Below are positions 43,797-52,465 of a stretch of DNA of 64,000 bases, piece by piece. The first letter of the stretch is position 1. Each line of letters begins with the position of its first letter. Below the pieces are notes generated by a model. It saw nothing but the letters and a program-made list of their open reading frames with translations. It made no database searches and had not been told where the DNA came from. The DNA is from Candidatus Zipacnadum vermilionense (GTDB taxonomy: Bacteria > Armatimonadota > Zipacnadia > Zipacnadales > Zipacnadaceae), in assembly GCA_029821755.1 (NCBI GenBank), contig JALGSV010000003.1, positions 94,130-158,129 of the forward strand, given 5' to 3'. The position numbers were made by a program, and so were the translations under genes.

Positions 43797-44945
43797 ATGC
43801 GTGTTCTCATCTTCGGCGCCGGCGGCGTAGGGCTCGGCTTCATGGGCGACCTGGCTTACCGCGCCTCGGCCCGGCTCGTCTTCGCTGACGTCAACAGCGC
43901 TCTCGTCGAGTCCCTCGCCAACCACCGGCAGTACACTATCAGCAAGGCCGACCTGGAGCGAGTCACCCCCCTGACCGTTTCCGGCGTAGAAGCCTTCGAC
44001 ACCGGCCGACCCGCTAGCCGCGACCGCCTGGTCGCTGAGTTGGCCGCCGCTGACTTCTGTATCACCTCCGTCGGCGCGCGCGTCCTGCCACTGGTAGGGA
44101 GATCCATTGCCGACGCCCTCCGCGACGTTCCCGACCGCTCGCCGCTCAACTTCCTGTGCTGCGAGAACCACCGCGACGCCGCGAGTCTCTTGCATGACGC
44201 CGTCGCGGAAGGCCTCGGCCGCGAACAGGCCGAAGCCCGCTGTGGCTTCGTGAACAGCGTCGTCGGGCGCATGTGCCAGAACCTCACCCGGGCCGACCGC
44301 GACCTGCCACCGCTCACGCCCGATCTGGACGCGGTGATCCTGGTGGAGGACTACGACCCCTTTCCGGTGGACGCAGGCGCACTCCGCGGCCCAGCGCCGC
44401 CGATGCCCTGCCTGGAGCCGGTGCCAACAGATCGCTTCGTAGCCTACGAGCACCGCAAGCTCTACGGCCACAACGGCGTCCATGCGCTGCTGGGAGTGCT
44501 GGGCAAGGCGCGCGGCTACGCCTACTTCTACGAGGCCGGGCAGGACCCGGAGTTGGACCGGCTGGGCCGCCGGGCCATGTGGGACGAAGTCGGGGCGGCC
44601 CTGGTGCGGGCGCATCCGCAGCATTTCACCGAGGCCTCGATGGACGCTTTCGCCTCCAACCTGTACGCCCGCCTAGTCAACCCGGTCTTCGCCGACGAGA
44701 TCCAGCGCGGTGCCCGCGACACACTGCGCATGATCCGCCCGGAGGACGGCCGCCTGGCGGTAGCCGCTCTGTTCGTAGCCGCGCAGGGATTGCAGCCCGC
44801 GGCCATGTGCCAGGGGGTAGCCGCCGCCCTCCGCGACAACGGCCTCGGCATCGAGGGCCTGACCGAGGTCCTCGCCGAGGCGGAACCGGAGGCGGCAGCG
44901 GTAGTGAGAGAGCTAGTGGAAAACGCACTGACAAACGATGATTGA
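43797..44945 (+). CDS. Mannitol-1-phosphate/fructuronate dehydrogenase-like protein
   Basis: 382 residues. N-terminal Rossmann FGAGGVGLGFMGDLAYRA and FCITSVGARVLPLVG. The long-chain polyol dehydrogenase C-domain has RFVAYEHRKLYGHNGVHALLG, in which Lys and His match the K-x5-H catalytic pattern of the MtlD/UxuB family. It should oxidise a polyol or sugar acid phosphate with NAD+. It directly follows the GalU-like gene (37 bases) and precedes the second URO-D-like gene. AGGAGG lies 14 bases before the ATG, longer than ideal. Confidence 0.82.
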   Translation: MRVLIFGAGGVGLGFMGDLAYRASARLVFADVNSALVESLANHRQYTISKADLERVTPLTVSGVEAFDTGRPASRDRLVAELAAADFCITSVGARVLPLVGRSIADALRDVPDRSPLNFLCCENHRDAASLLHDAVAEGLGREQAEARCGFVNSVVGRMCQNLTRADRDLPPLTPDLDAVILVEDYDPFPVDAGALRGPAPPMPCLEPVPTDRFVAYEHRKLYGHNGVHALLGVLGKARGYAYFYEAGQDPELDRLGRRAMWDEVGAALVRAHPQHFTEASMDAFASNLYARLVNPVFADEIQRGARDTLRMIRPEDGRLAVAALFVAAQGLQPAAMCQGVAAALRDNGLGIEGLTEVLAEAEPEAAAVVRELVENALTNDD

Positions 44946-45063
44946 CAGACGGTAGGTGGTAGACGGCGGACTTCATCCGTCCCCGCCCTCACGCTCACCT
45001 ATCGCTCCCCTTTCATCACCTATCGTTCGGCACTTATCAATCCTGACCCGAGGTGACTTGTCC

Positions 45064-46137
45064 ATGCCCGACCTGTGGGAACCCAACTTCGACCGACTGC
45101 TGACCGTCCTCCGCCGCGACGGCGAGCCCGACCGCGTGCCCTTTTGCGAGTTGATCATTGACATGGGGCTGGGGGAAGTGATTCTGGGCCGGCCCATGCC
45201 CACAGAGCCCAGCGACGAGCAGCGGCAATACCGCATCGACTTCTTCCGGACGCTGGGGTACGACTATGTGCCCGGAGGGCACAGCTTCTACTTCCCCAAG
45301 GATCCCGACCTGGCCCGCCTGACCGATGATACCTCCGCCGAGCGCAACCGCGGCCAGCGAGGCTGGCGCAACGAGAACCAGGGAATCATCTCCTCCTGGG
45401 AGGACTTCGAGCGCTACCCCTGGCCGAAGATCGAGGAGACCAGCTTCGAGGACACCGAGCGCTTTGAGCCCCTGCTGCCCGAGGGCATGAAGCTGGTGTC
45501 GCTGCTGCCCAGCGGGGTGCTGGAGAACCTGGCGGACCTGATGGGCTACGAGCCGCTGTGCTTCGCGCTGGTGGAGCAGCCGGACCTGGTTAAGGCAGTC
45601 GCCAACCGGATCGGGCAGGGAGAGCTGGATCTGTTCCAGCGCCTGGCCGAGTACGACTTCATCGGCGCCATGTGGCTCAACGACGACCTGGGCTTCAAGA
45701 CCCAGACGATGATGTCGCCCCCCGCCCTGCGCGAGTACATCTTCCCCTGGCATAGGCAGATGGTGGAGGTCGCCCACGCCGCCGGCAAGCCGGTGATGCT
45801 GCACGCCTGCGGCAACGTGGGCGAAGTGATGGAGGACCTCATCGAGGACGTGAGCGTCGACGCCAAGCATTCCTTCGAGGATGTCATCCAACCCGTAAGC
45901 GACTTCCGGCGCCAATACGGCAACCGGATAGCGGCGCTGGGCGGGATAGACATTGATCACCTGGTGCGCGATTCGGAGGAGGACCTGCGCCGTTATGTGC
46001 GCCAGGTCATCGAGAACTGCGCCCCTGGCGGCGGCTATGCCCTAGGCAGCGGCAACAGCATAGCCAACTACGTCCCGGCCCGGAACTACCTGGCCATGCT
46101 CGACGAGGGGCGCAAGGTGGGGGTCTATCGGAAGTAG
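45064..46137 (+). CDS. Uroporphyrinogen decarboxylase-like (MtaA/MtbA-like) protein 2
   Basis: 357 residues from ATG 45064 (GAGGTGA eight bases upstream). URO-D/methyltransferase TIM barrel with LHACGNVGEVMEDLIED (His-x-Cys) and ENCAPGGGYALGSGNSIANYVP. The latter supplies the third Cys of the H-x-C...C zinc site used by corrinoid methyltransferases such as MtaA and MtbA. Thus it keeps a full metal site that the first copy (37774-39036) lacks. HemE is excluded by these features. A methyl-transfer role is inferred. No corrinoid protein gene is nearby. Confidence 0.87.
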   Translation: MPDLWEPNFDRLLTVLRRDGEPDRVPFCELIIDMGLGEVILGRPMPTEPSDEQRQYRIDFFRTLGYDYVPGGHSFYFPKDPDLARLTDDTSAERNRGQRGWRNENQGIISSWEDFERYPWPKIEETSFEDTERFEPLLPEGMKLVSLLPSGVLENLADLMGYEPLCFALVEQPDLVKAVANRIGQGELDLFQRLAEYDFIGAMWLNDDLGFKTQTMMSPPALREYIFPWHRQMVEVAHAAGKPVMLHACGNVGEVMEDLIEDVSVDAKHSFEDVIQPVSDFRRQYGNRIAALGGIDIDHLVRDSEEDLRRYVRQVIENCAPGGGYALGSGNSIANYVPARNYLAMLDEGRKVGVYRK

Positions 46138-46327
46138 GGGTGCTCTTCACGGCGTCCACACCGTCACAGCCGCCCATCCGTCGGCGATTCGCTAGCGGAC
46201 GAATGCGTGTCGCGTCGCACATTTGTCCACTTTGCGGCTCTCGGGCGCCAGCCGACTGGACAGATTACGTCTCGCGTGCGTTCCGCGCACGATCCACCCA
46301 TCCGGCCCCCCTCGATTCGTCTTGCCC

Positions 46328-47422
46328 TCAGCCGATATTGACCGCCTTCCCCGTCTGCGCCGACTTGTACAGCGCATCCAGCACCTTCATGATCTCCAGG
46401 CCGTCGGTGGCCGGAGAGATCGGCTGCTTGCCGTGCAGCACGCAGTCTACGAAGTGGCGGACGGCCTCCAGGCGGCCCATCGCGGGGTCGGGCTGGACCT
46501 TGAGGTCCACATCCACCGGTGCGCCGTGCTCCTGCTTGAAGATCCGGAGCTTGTCGATGGAGGTATCGTCAATACCGTCCACCGCCCACTGGCGCTCGAG
46601 GGTGGCGCCGGCTTTGTCGCCGCAGAGGGTGGCGTAGACCCACTCGCGCTCGATCCGGCTGGCCCAGGAAGCCTCCAGCATGATGGTGGCGCCGCCCTCG
46701 AACTTGACCATCCCCACCGCCATGTCCTCCACGTTGAACTTGCCCTGGGTATTGGGCACGCCCCACGGGCCGAGGGCCTCCATCTTCGGACCGAAGGCGC
46801 TGTAGGTGGAGCCGAGGCAGGTGACGGGACGCGGCTTGCCCATCAGCCACCAAGTGAGGTCGAACATGTGCACGGCCAGGTCGATGAGCGGGCCGCCGCC
46901 GGACAGGTCCTTATCGGTAAACCAGCCGCCCCAGCCGGGGATGCCGTTGCGCCGGATCCAGCCGCAGCGGGCGAAGTAGAGGTTGCCCAGCTCGCCGGAG
47001 TCCACGGCCTCCTTGAGGACCTTGGCCTCGGGGCGGTAGCGGTTGTTGAACTGGATCATGAAGGTCTTCTTGGTCTTCTTCGCGGCGTCAACCATCTTCT
47101 GGCCGGTCTTGGCGTCGGTGGCGAGGGGCTTCTCGACCAGGACGTGCTTGCCGGCCTGAAGAGCAGCCGTGGCGATCGGGGCGTGGAGAAAGTTGGGCAC
47201 GCAGACGCTGACGGCGTCGAGGTTCTTCATGGCCAGCATCTCCTGGTAGTCGGTGAAGAGCCGGGAGACGCCATACTGAGCACCGGCCGCCTCGAGGGCT
47301 TTGGGGTTAACGTCGCAGAGAGCGACGACCTCCGCCTGGGGGTGGCTCTGGTAGCCCTGCAGGTGGTAAGCGCCGATGCCGGTGCCGATGACACCGACGC
47401 GAAGTTGCTTGAGTCTGGCCAT
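46328..47422 (-). CDS. Gfo/Idh/MocA-family oxidoreductase, canonical type
   Basis: 364 residues, GGGAGGG ribosome binding site. Full Rossmann motif VGVIGTGIGAYHLQGY, then AVSVCVPNFLHAPIATAALQAGKHVLVEKPLA with the EKP catalytic Lys, and the substrate-domain segment GGGPLIDLAVHMFDLTWWLMGKP carrying Asp and His. Probably a sugar, inositol or rare-polyol dehydrogenase. Unlike the copy at 14077-15336 it has all conserved catalytic residues. Confidence 0.92.
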   Translation of the reverse strand: MARLKQLRVGVIGTGIGAYHLQGYQSHPQAEVVALCDVNPKALEAAGAQYGVSRLFTDYQEMLAMKNLDAVSVCVPNFLHAPIATAALQAGKHVLVEKPLATDAKTGQKMVDAAKKTKKTFMIQFNNRYRPEAKVLKEAVDSGELGNLYFARCGWIRRNGIPGWGGWFTDKDLSGGGPLIDLAVHMFDLTWWLMGKPRPVTCLGSTYSAFGPKMEALGPWGVPNTQGKFNVEDMAVGMVKFEGGATIMLEASWASRIEREWVYATLCGDKAGATLERQWAVDGIDDTSIDKLRIFKQEHGAPVDVDLKVQPDPAMGRLEAVRHFVDCVLHGKQPISPATDGLEIMKVLDALYKSAQTGKAVNIG

Positions 47423-47648
47423 GGTTATCCCTCCCGGGAGTGTGGATGATGCGGGTCCGGATGGAGCGGAGGTATATTGACCGCGGCGGAGGCGGTATCC
47501 TTCCTGCGACCGGGAAGCGGGCAGGAGCAGGAATTGTACAGGGCAGCCGCGAAAATACCGATAATGGTAGCGGTTGAAGGGTTAGCCGGTGGGATTGCCA
47601 TGCTCCATGGCGTCCTCTGGGAGAGACAGTCAGACGGAGGAGGCGGCG

Positions 47649-48365
47649 ATGCGATACCTAACAGGAATAGTGCTGATCTGTGGGGTGGTGGCGATGCTGG
47701 GGGCGGGATGCGTGCCGATCTGGGCCATAAAAAAGCGGGCGGTGCCACCGGTGACAACGACGCCACCGGCCGCGGCTCCGGTCGCGGACCCGGCGGCGGC
47801 TCTGCCCGCCAGCCCGGTAGCGACGCCGACGACCCCGGTGCCACAGGCACCCGCGTCGCAGCCGGGGATACAGGCGGCGCTGGAGGCGGCCCGGGCGGCT
47901 AAGCCGGGGTGGACGGCGGAGGTGCATAATCACAGCGCTGACTGGTCCACGGTGGAAGTGAAGGTGGGGCCGTCGCATGGCAACTGGCAGACAGGGCTGA
48001 ACTACAGGTGGACTTTCCGGGGGTATGAGCTGACGTCGGAGGGTCCGTGGAACCCGCCGCCCCCGACGACGGTCATCATCCAGCAACAGGCGCCGCCGAA
48101 GACAGTGATCGTGAAGCAACGCCCACCCCAGGCGAAGCCGCCAAGCAACACGATCCCGGTGAAGGCGCGGCAAGGGGCAGCGCGGGCGACGGCGCGCCGG
48201 CAGTTCTCCGGACAGGCCTCAACGACCAAGATCCTGTCGGTGAGTTCGCAGTGGCGGTCGGTGCGGGTGCAGGTGAGCAACGGGGGGAAGCCGGTGGGCG
48301 TGGTGAGCATGACCTGGAGCGACAGCAGCCAGAGCTACAACATCACCGGCGTGCAGAGATTCTAG
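47649..48365 (+). CDS. Lipoprotein of unknown function, Pro/Ala-linker plus C-terminal domain
   Basis: 238 residues from ATG 47649 (GGAGGAGG upstream). A lipobox (AMLGAGC) follows a hydrophobic N-terminus. A low-complexity Pro/Ala/Thr linker comes next (about residues 30-75), then two beta-rich blocks: EVHNHSADWSTVEVKVGPSHGNWQTGLNYRWTF and ILSVSSQWRSVRVQVSNGGKPVGVVSM. They share the motif 'W..V.V.V', hinting at an internal duplication. No family recognised. A strong terminator follows at 48404-48438. Confidence 0.75.
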   Translation: MRYLTGIVLICGVVAMLGAGCVPIWAIKKRAVPPVTTTPPAAAPVADPAAALPASPVATPTTPVPQAPASQPGIQAALEAARAAKPGWTAEVHNHSADWSTVEVKVGPSHGNWQTGLNYRWTFRGYELTSEGPWNPPPPTTVIIQQQAPPKTVIVKQRPPQAKPPSNTIPVKARQGAARATARRQFSGQASTTKILSVSSQWRSVRVQVSNGGKPVGVVSMTWSDSSQSYNITGVQRF

Positions 48366-48403
48366 CCCACCTGTGGTACGGTAGCCCTGCAGACGACAGT
48401 GAG

Positions 48404-48438
48404 ACCAGGCCCGGTGAGATGCCGGGCCTGGTTCTTTT
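48404..48438 (+). terminator. Rho-independent terminator after the lipoprotein gene
   Basis: ACCAGGCCCGG (48404-48414) pairs with CCGGGCCTGGT (48422-48432) around seven bases, and TTCTTTT follows. It ends close to the convergent galT stop. Confidence 0.88.
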
Positions 48439-48443
48439 GGGAG

Positions 48444-49427
48444 TCAGGACAGGGCTCGTTGTATCGCGGCGCGGAGTTCGGGGGTCTTCTCTTCGGGGAG
48501 GCTGTCGTTGATGAAAGAGCCAGCGCCGGATTCCACGCTAGCGCGGTACTTGAGCTTGTTCGCGGCGCGCTGGAGAGGATGGAACTCGACGTGGAAGTGG
48601 GCGCCGGGCCAGGTCCGGCCGTCGGTGGGGGCCTGATGGAAGATCATCATATAGGGGAGCGGCAAGTCGAAGAGCGCGTCGTAGCCCAGGGCCACCGACT
48701 TGAGCATCTCGGCCAGGGAGCACAGCTCCGGGTCGTCCATCTCACCGAGGCTGGGGCGGCAGGCGCGAGGGACGACGATGGTCTCGTACGGGTAGCGGGC
48801 GGCGAAGGGGATGTACGTGACGAAGTGGTCGTTCTCGCGCACCAGGCGGCTACCGTCGGCCAGCTCCTCCGCGAGGAGGGCGCAGGTGAGGCAGGCGCCA
48901 GTGCGGGCGTGGTATTCGGCCGCTAGCTGCAGCTCGCGCTCGGGGATCGGTGGGACGTAAGGGAAGGCGTAGATCTGGCCGTGGGGATGGTCGAGGGTGA
49001 CGCCGACCTCGCGGCCGCGGTTCTCGAAGATCAGGACGTAGTCCACAAAGTCAAGAGCGCCCAGCTCGCGGTAGCGGTCCTGCCAGACCAGAGCCAGGCG
49101 GAAAAGGCGGTCGAGGGGAAGCTCCCCGAAGCTGCCGCGGTGCTGCGGGGTGTAGACGACGACCTCGCAGCGGCCGTGGGAAGGGCGGACGGGGGCGAGG
49201 GGCGTGGCCGGTACGGCGGGCTCGGGGGCGGGATCGAAGAGCGAGGGGAAGCGGTTCTCGAAAACGACGAGGTCAAAATCCGGCTCGGGGATCTCTGTCT
49301 CAAAGGCGCCCGGCAGCGTGGGGCAAAGCGGACAGAAATCCGCGGGCGGCAGGAAGGTCCGCTCCATGCGCACGCTGGAGGTCATGGTCCACTCGCCCAG
49401 ATGAGCGTTCCATCTCAGCTCCGACAT
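48444..49427 (-). CDS. galT: Galactose-1-phosphate uridylyltransferase
   Basis: 327 residues from ATG 49427 (GAGGAG upstream); the longer frame has a low-complexity N-terminus. HIT-fold signatures: CPLCPTLPG (structural metal Cys pair), FENRFPSLF, and the active site H-P-H149-G-Q in DHPHGQIYAF, with His149 the nucleophile. The ENDHFVTYIPFAARYPYE block and HFHVEFHP near the end complete the family. It exchanges UMP between UDP-glucose and galactose-1-phosphate in the Leloir pathway. No galK or galE is in the window. Confidence 0.95.
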   Translation of the reverse strand: MSELRWNAHLGEWTMTSSVRMERTFLPPADFCPLCPTLPGAFETEIPEPDFDLVVFENRFPSLFDPAPEPAVPATPLAPVRPSHGRCEVVVYTPQHRGSFGELPLDRLFRLALVWQDRYRELGALDFVDYVLIFENRGREVGVTLDHPHGQIYAFPYVPPIPERELQLAAEYHARTGACLTCALLAEELADGSRLVRENDHFVTYIPFAARYPYETIVVPRACRPSLGEMDDPELCSLAEMLKSVALGYDALFDLPLPYMMIFHQAPTDGRTWPGAHFHVEFHPLQRAANKLKYRASVESGAGSFINDSLPEEKTPELRAAIQRALS

Positions 49428-49694
49428 GGCTTCTCCTCGGGGCCGGAGGTGAACTCGTAGTACAAGAGGTAGCGGCCGTCGGCGCGCTTGACCTGGCGGC
49501 GGCGCAACTGCGGCCGAGAAGGTGGGGACGGGGGAGTGGGTTGCTTGGGCACCGTGAGGGCCTCCGGAAGACAAGGATGGATGATGATATAGGATTCAAC
49601 GGGGGAGGGCCGGAGACCTTCTCGGGCGGGGCCTACCTCGCCGCGCCTCCCGCGCGTTACGTGGCCCGCGCCCTACAGAGGGGAGGGAGGGTTG

Positions 49695-49703
49695 TGGTAC
49701 AAT
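49695..49703 (+). promoter_or_regulatory. Extended -10 promoter before the PGRP-like gene
   Basis: TGGTACAAT with TACAAT at 49698-49703, 18 bases before ATG 49722. AGGAGG lies between. Confidence 0.5.
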
Positions 49704-49721
49704 TAGGCGTAGGAGGCAGGT

Positions 49722-50342
49722 ATGACGGAGCGAGAAGTGCCACAAGTGCAGCACTCGCGGAGGCAGGGCGGGGCGCAGGCCCAGGCGCGAAGCGCGCGGG
49801 GAGGGGGGGCGCTGCTGGTCGCGGCGGTGCTGCTGATGGTCACCGGAGCGCTGGTGTACCGGGGCGGCCCGGAGTGGCTGGCTGCCTGGCTACGGGGCAA
49901 GCCGCCCGGCATAGTCATCCACCACAGCGCCACGCCCGCGGTGGTCCGCGGACAGCCGGTGACCGCGGCGGTGCTCGACCAGGCTCACGCGGGACGCGGC
50001 TGGGGACGGCGAGATAGCAGCGGGCGGGTGTATCACATCGGGTACCACTACGTGGTGCTGGCGGACGGGACGGTACAGGCGGGGCGACCGGAGGGGATGC
50101 GCGGGGCGCACTGCGATGGGCACAACGACATGCTGGGAATCTGCCTGGTGGGGGACTTCACGGCGGAGCGCCCGCCCGCGGCGCAACTGCGGGCGGCGGA
50201 GGACCTCACCCGGCGGCTAATGGCCAAGTACCACCTCTCCCCCAGCCAGGTGCACCGGCATTGTGACCTGGACAGCACCGAATGCCCGGGGAAAAAGTTC
50301 CCGTGGCAGCGGTTCCGCGAGGCGTTGATGAGTGATAGATGA
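49722..50342 (+). CDS. Membrane-anchored peptidoglycan-recognition/amidase_2-type N-acetylmuramoyl-L-alanine amidase
   Basis: 206 residues from ATG 49722 (AGGAGG five bases upstream). A short charged cytosolic part and a single membrane helix (about residues 30-48) precede a PGRP/Amidase_2 domain: GIVIHHSATP, YHIGYHYVVLADGTVQAGRPEGMRGAHCDGHNDMLGICLVGDF and VHRHCDLDSTECPGKKFPW. The zinc ligands H (IVIHHSA), H (HRHCD) and C (TECPGK) are conserved. It should cleave the muramic acid to stem-peptide bond in the periplasm. It is the second amidase of the window, with a different fold from the gene at 3914. Confidence 0.9.
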   Translation: MTEREVPQVQHSRRQGGAQAQARSARGGGALLVAAVLLMVTGALVYRGGPEWLAAWLRGKPPGIVIHHSATPAVVRGQPVTAAVLDQAHAGRGWGRRDSSGRVYHIGYHYVVLADGTVQAGRPEGMRGAHCDGHNDMLGICLVGDFTAERPPAAQLRAAEDLTRRLMAKYHLSPSQVHRHCDLDSTECPGKKFPWQRFREALMSDR

Positions 50343-50404
50343 TGAAGGGGGAGGGCAAGAGCCCGGACCGGTGGGGGCGGGCCAGGTTCATCGTTCATCA
50401 ATGA

Positions 50405-51127
50405 TCATTCACCGTTTCCGCCCAACACCAGGATGCGGCCGCAGCTTTCGCAGTGCATGATCCGCAGGCCGCGGCGGAGTGCGACAACGTACTCGTTCGG
50501 GGTGCGAGTGTGGCAAAACTCGCAGACGCCGTCTACCAGGGCGGCTACCGCAACCCCCTCCTGGGTGGCGCGTCGCTGCTCGTATTCCTTGTAGAGCGCC
50601 GCAGGGACCTCCTCGGCTAACTCGCCACGACGGCCGGTGAGGGCGCCCTGCTCCTCGTGGATCTCCTTGGTGCGGTGGAGGAAGTGGGCGCGCGCCCGCT
50701 TGGCGCGCCGGGCCCCTTCCTGGACGCGCTGCTCGGCCTCGGCACTTCCCGTACGCAGGCTCTCGACCGTGTCGTATAGTGCTAGAATCTCCTCTTCCAG
50801 CTTCCCCTTGCGCCGGTCCAACTCCTCGACCTTGCGCTCCAGGGCCGAGAGTTCCTTGGTGTCGCTGACTGTGCCCCCGTAAGCGCGCTGCCACTTCTGC
50901 TTGCGCTCCGCTTCGGTGCTCTCCAGGGCCAGCTCGCGGTCCTTAACCTCGCCCTCAACCTGCTTGAGCTGAGCCGCAGCGGCCTGGGCGGCGGCCGCAT
51001 ACTGGTCGGCGCGGCGGGCGGCGCGGGTGCCGTCGTCCAGGGTGGCCAACTCCTGCGCCAAGCGCACGAGTTGCGTGTCGACGCGTTGTAACTCGTAGAG
51101 GAGAGCCAGGTCTTCTTTGAGGGCCAT
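50405..51127 (-). CDS. Coiled-coil protein with C-terminal C4 zinc ribbon (CT398-like)
   Basis: 240 residues from ATG 51127 (AAGGAAG upstream). Residues about 5-175 form a long charged coiled coil (ELATLDDGTRAARRADQYAAA, TKELSALERKVEELDRRKGKLEEEI). The C-terminus is a C4 ribbon, CEFCHTRT...CESCGRIL. This matches the zf-RING_7/CT398 family, whose members sit next to Nif3 in many genomes, as here (79 bases from nif3). A nucleic-acid binding or scaffolding function has been suggested. The role is unproven. Confidence 0.87.
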   Translation of the reverse strand: MALKEDLALLYELQRVDTQLVRLAQELATLDDGTRAARRADQYAAAAQAAAAQLKQVEGEVKDRELALESTEAERKQKWQRAYGGTVSDTKELSALERKVEELDRRKGKLEEEILALYDTVESLRTGSAEAEQRVQEGARRAKRARAHFLHRTKEIHEEQGALTGRRGELAEEVPAALYKEYEQRRATQEGVAVAALVDGVCEFCHTRTPNEYVVALRRGLRIMHCESCGRILVLGGNGE

Positions 51128-51205
51128 AGGAGCTTCCTTTCGCACCCTACAGACTTTCGCGTATGCGCTCCTGCGTAGCCCGTTAGGGGCGTTCCGCAGA
51201 GGTGG

Positions 51206-52321
51206 CTATACGTCCGGCGCTAGGCTCTGCCAAGTGGGCGCGGGCGGGACAGTCGTGATCCGCAGGGCATCGCCGTACTCGTCCTGAAGCGCCTGCGCTA
51301 GGGCCGGGAGGAGGGGCGCCTCGCTTTCGGCGTGGCCGGCGGCGATGACGGTCAGGCCAGTGGCTACGGCTTCGGCGGTGGCATGGTAGTCCAACTCCCC
51401 GGTGAGCAGGGCCTGGGCGCCTGCGGATAGCGCCGGCGAGACGGCGTGACTGCCGGAGCCGGGCAGAACCGCGAGGGTCTCCACGCGCCCCCCGCCAGCC
51501 AGGTGCACCGCGGGAACCCCCAGGGTTACGGCGACCCGGCGCGCTAGTTCTTTGGCGTCTGCCGCCTCCGGTAGTCGTCCGACTCGACCGAGGCCGGCGT
51601 CGGAAAGCGGCGCGGACAGGTTGTACAGGTCGAAGGCAGGCTCCTCGTAAGGATGCGCCGCCGCGAGCGCCCGAAGGACGGCTGCTTCAGCCCGGGCCGG
51701 TAAGGCCATTTCCAGACGGGCCTCCGGGACGGAATTGTCCGCATCGGCTTGGCCGACCGCAGGATCGGCTCCGGACGGGGCTCGGAACTGTCCCTTGCCG
51801 GTCACGTGGAAAGCACATTCGCGGTAGGAGCCGATGATACCTGCCCCGGCTTCGGCTAAAGCCTGGCGGACGGCCGGGACGTGTTCCACCGGCAGGAAGG
51901 TCACGAGCTTCATCTGGGCCTCCCCAGGGACGGGCAGAAGGGGACGGGCCTCGCGGAGGTCGAGCCTCTCGGCGAGGGCGGCGGCGGGACCGACGCGAGG
52001 GGCGCAGTCGAGGTTGGTATGCGCGGCGTAGAAGGATACCTCGGCGCGGAGCAGATCGGCGACCAGGCGCCCGCGGGGGGTGTCGGTGCGGACCTCCTCC
52101 AGCGGAGTGAAGATGAGCGGGTGATGGGCGACTATCAGGCCGGCACCGGTCCGGCAGGCGCAGTCAAGCACGTCCGGCGTGACGTCCATGGCCAGGACGA
52201 CGGCGGTCAGCTCCTGGTCAGGTTGGCCCAGTTGCAGCCCGACGCGGTCCCAACTCTCAGCCCAGCGGAGAGGGGCGAGGCGCTCGAGGTAACTTGCGAG
52301 GTTGGCGACTGTCAAATGCAT
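51206..52321 (-). CDS. Nif3-like dinuclear metal-center protein
   Basis: 371 residues, the long form of the family (YqfO type with an inserted PII-like domain around residues 140-230). Family motifs: ERLAPLRWAESWDRVGLQLGQP, LIVAHHPLIFTPLEEV (metal His pair), SFYAAHTNLDCA and, near the C-terminus, LTGELDYHATAEAV and VIAAGHAESE. The role is debated; some members were called GTP cyclohydrolase type 2. GGGAGG sits eight bases before ATG. A CIRCE-like inverted repeat (52335-52361) lies just upstream, next to the ribosome binding site. Confidence 0.92.
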   Translation of the reverse strand: MHLTVANLASYLERLAPLRWAESWDRVGLQLGQPDQELTAVVLAMDVTPDVLDCACRTGAGLIVAHHPLIFTPLEEVRTDTPRGRLVADLLRAEVSFYAAHTNLDCAPRVGPAAALAERLDLREARPLLPVPGEAQMKLVTFLPVEHVPAVRQALAEAGAGIIGSYRECAFHVTGKGQFRAPSGADPAVGQADADNSVPEARLEMALPARAEAAVLRALAAAHPYEEPAFDLYNLSAPLSDAGLGRVGRLPEAADAKELARRVAVTLGVPAVHLAGGGRVETLAVLPGSGSHAVSPALSAGAQALLTGELDYHATAEAVATGLTVIAAGHAESEAPLLPALAQALQDEYGDALRITTVPPAPTWQSLAPDV

Positions 52322-52334
52322 AAGGCGACCTCCC

Positions 52335-52361
52335 TTAGCACTCTCTATGGGAGAGTGCCAA
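52335..52361. promoter_or_regulatory. CIRCE-like HrcA operator between nif3 and the fmdB-type gene
   Basis: TTAGCACTC (52335-52343), nine-base spacer, GAGTGCCAA (52353-52361). It matches TTAGCACTC-N9-GAGTGCTAA at 17 of 18 positions. It is in the nif3 5' leader and 15 bases upstream of the -35 of the fmdB-type gene. HrcA binding is inferred from the motif alone. Confidence 0.75.
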
Positions 52362-52376
52362 CTATTTGGCGGGGCC

Positions 52377-52405
52377 TTGACAGACGTACGCTTGGGACGT
52401 AGAAT
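52377..52405 (+). promoter_or_regulatory. Promoter of the fmdB-type zinc-ribbon gene
   Basis: -35 TTGACA (52377-52382), 17-nt spacer, -10 TAGAAT (52400-52405). It lies downstream of the CIRCE-like element. The leader has a small ATCCT/AGGAT hairpin around 52445-52458 next to the ribosome binding site. Confidence 0.75.
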
Positions 52406-52465
52406 GCAATAGATTTATAATGGTCAGTATATCCTGCGGGTTATCCTGCCAGAAGGATGTTGGCA

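Noticed and set aside
47425..47850. Minus-strand 141-codon Pro-rich frame upstream of the Gfo/Idh gene
   Set aside because: It lies opposite the lipoprotein gene start and has shadow-like Pro/Ser/Ala composition.
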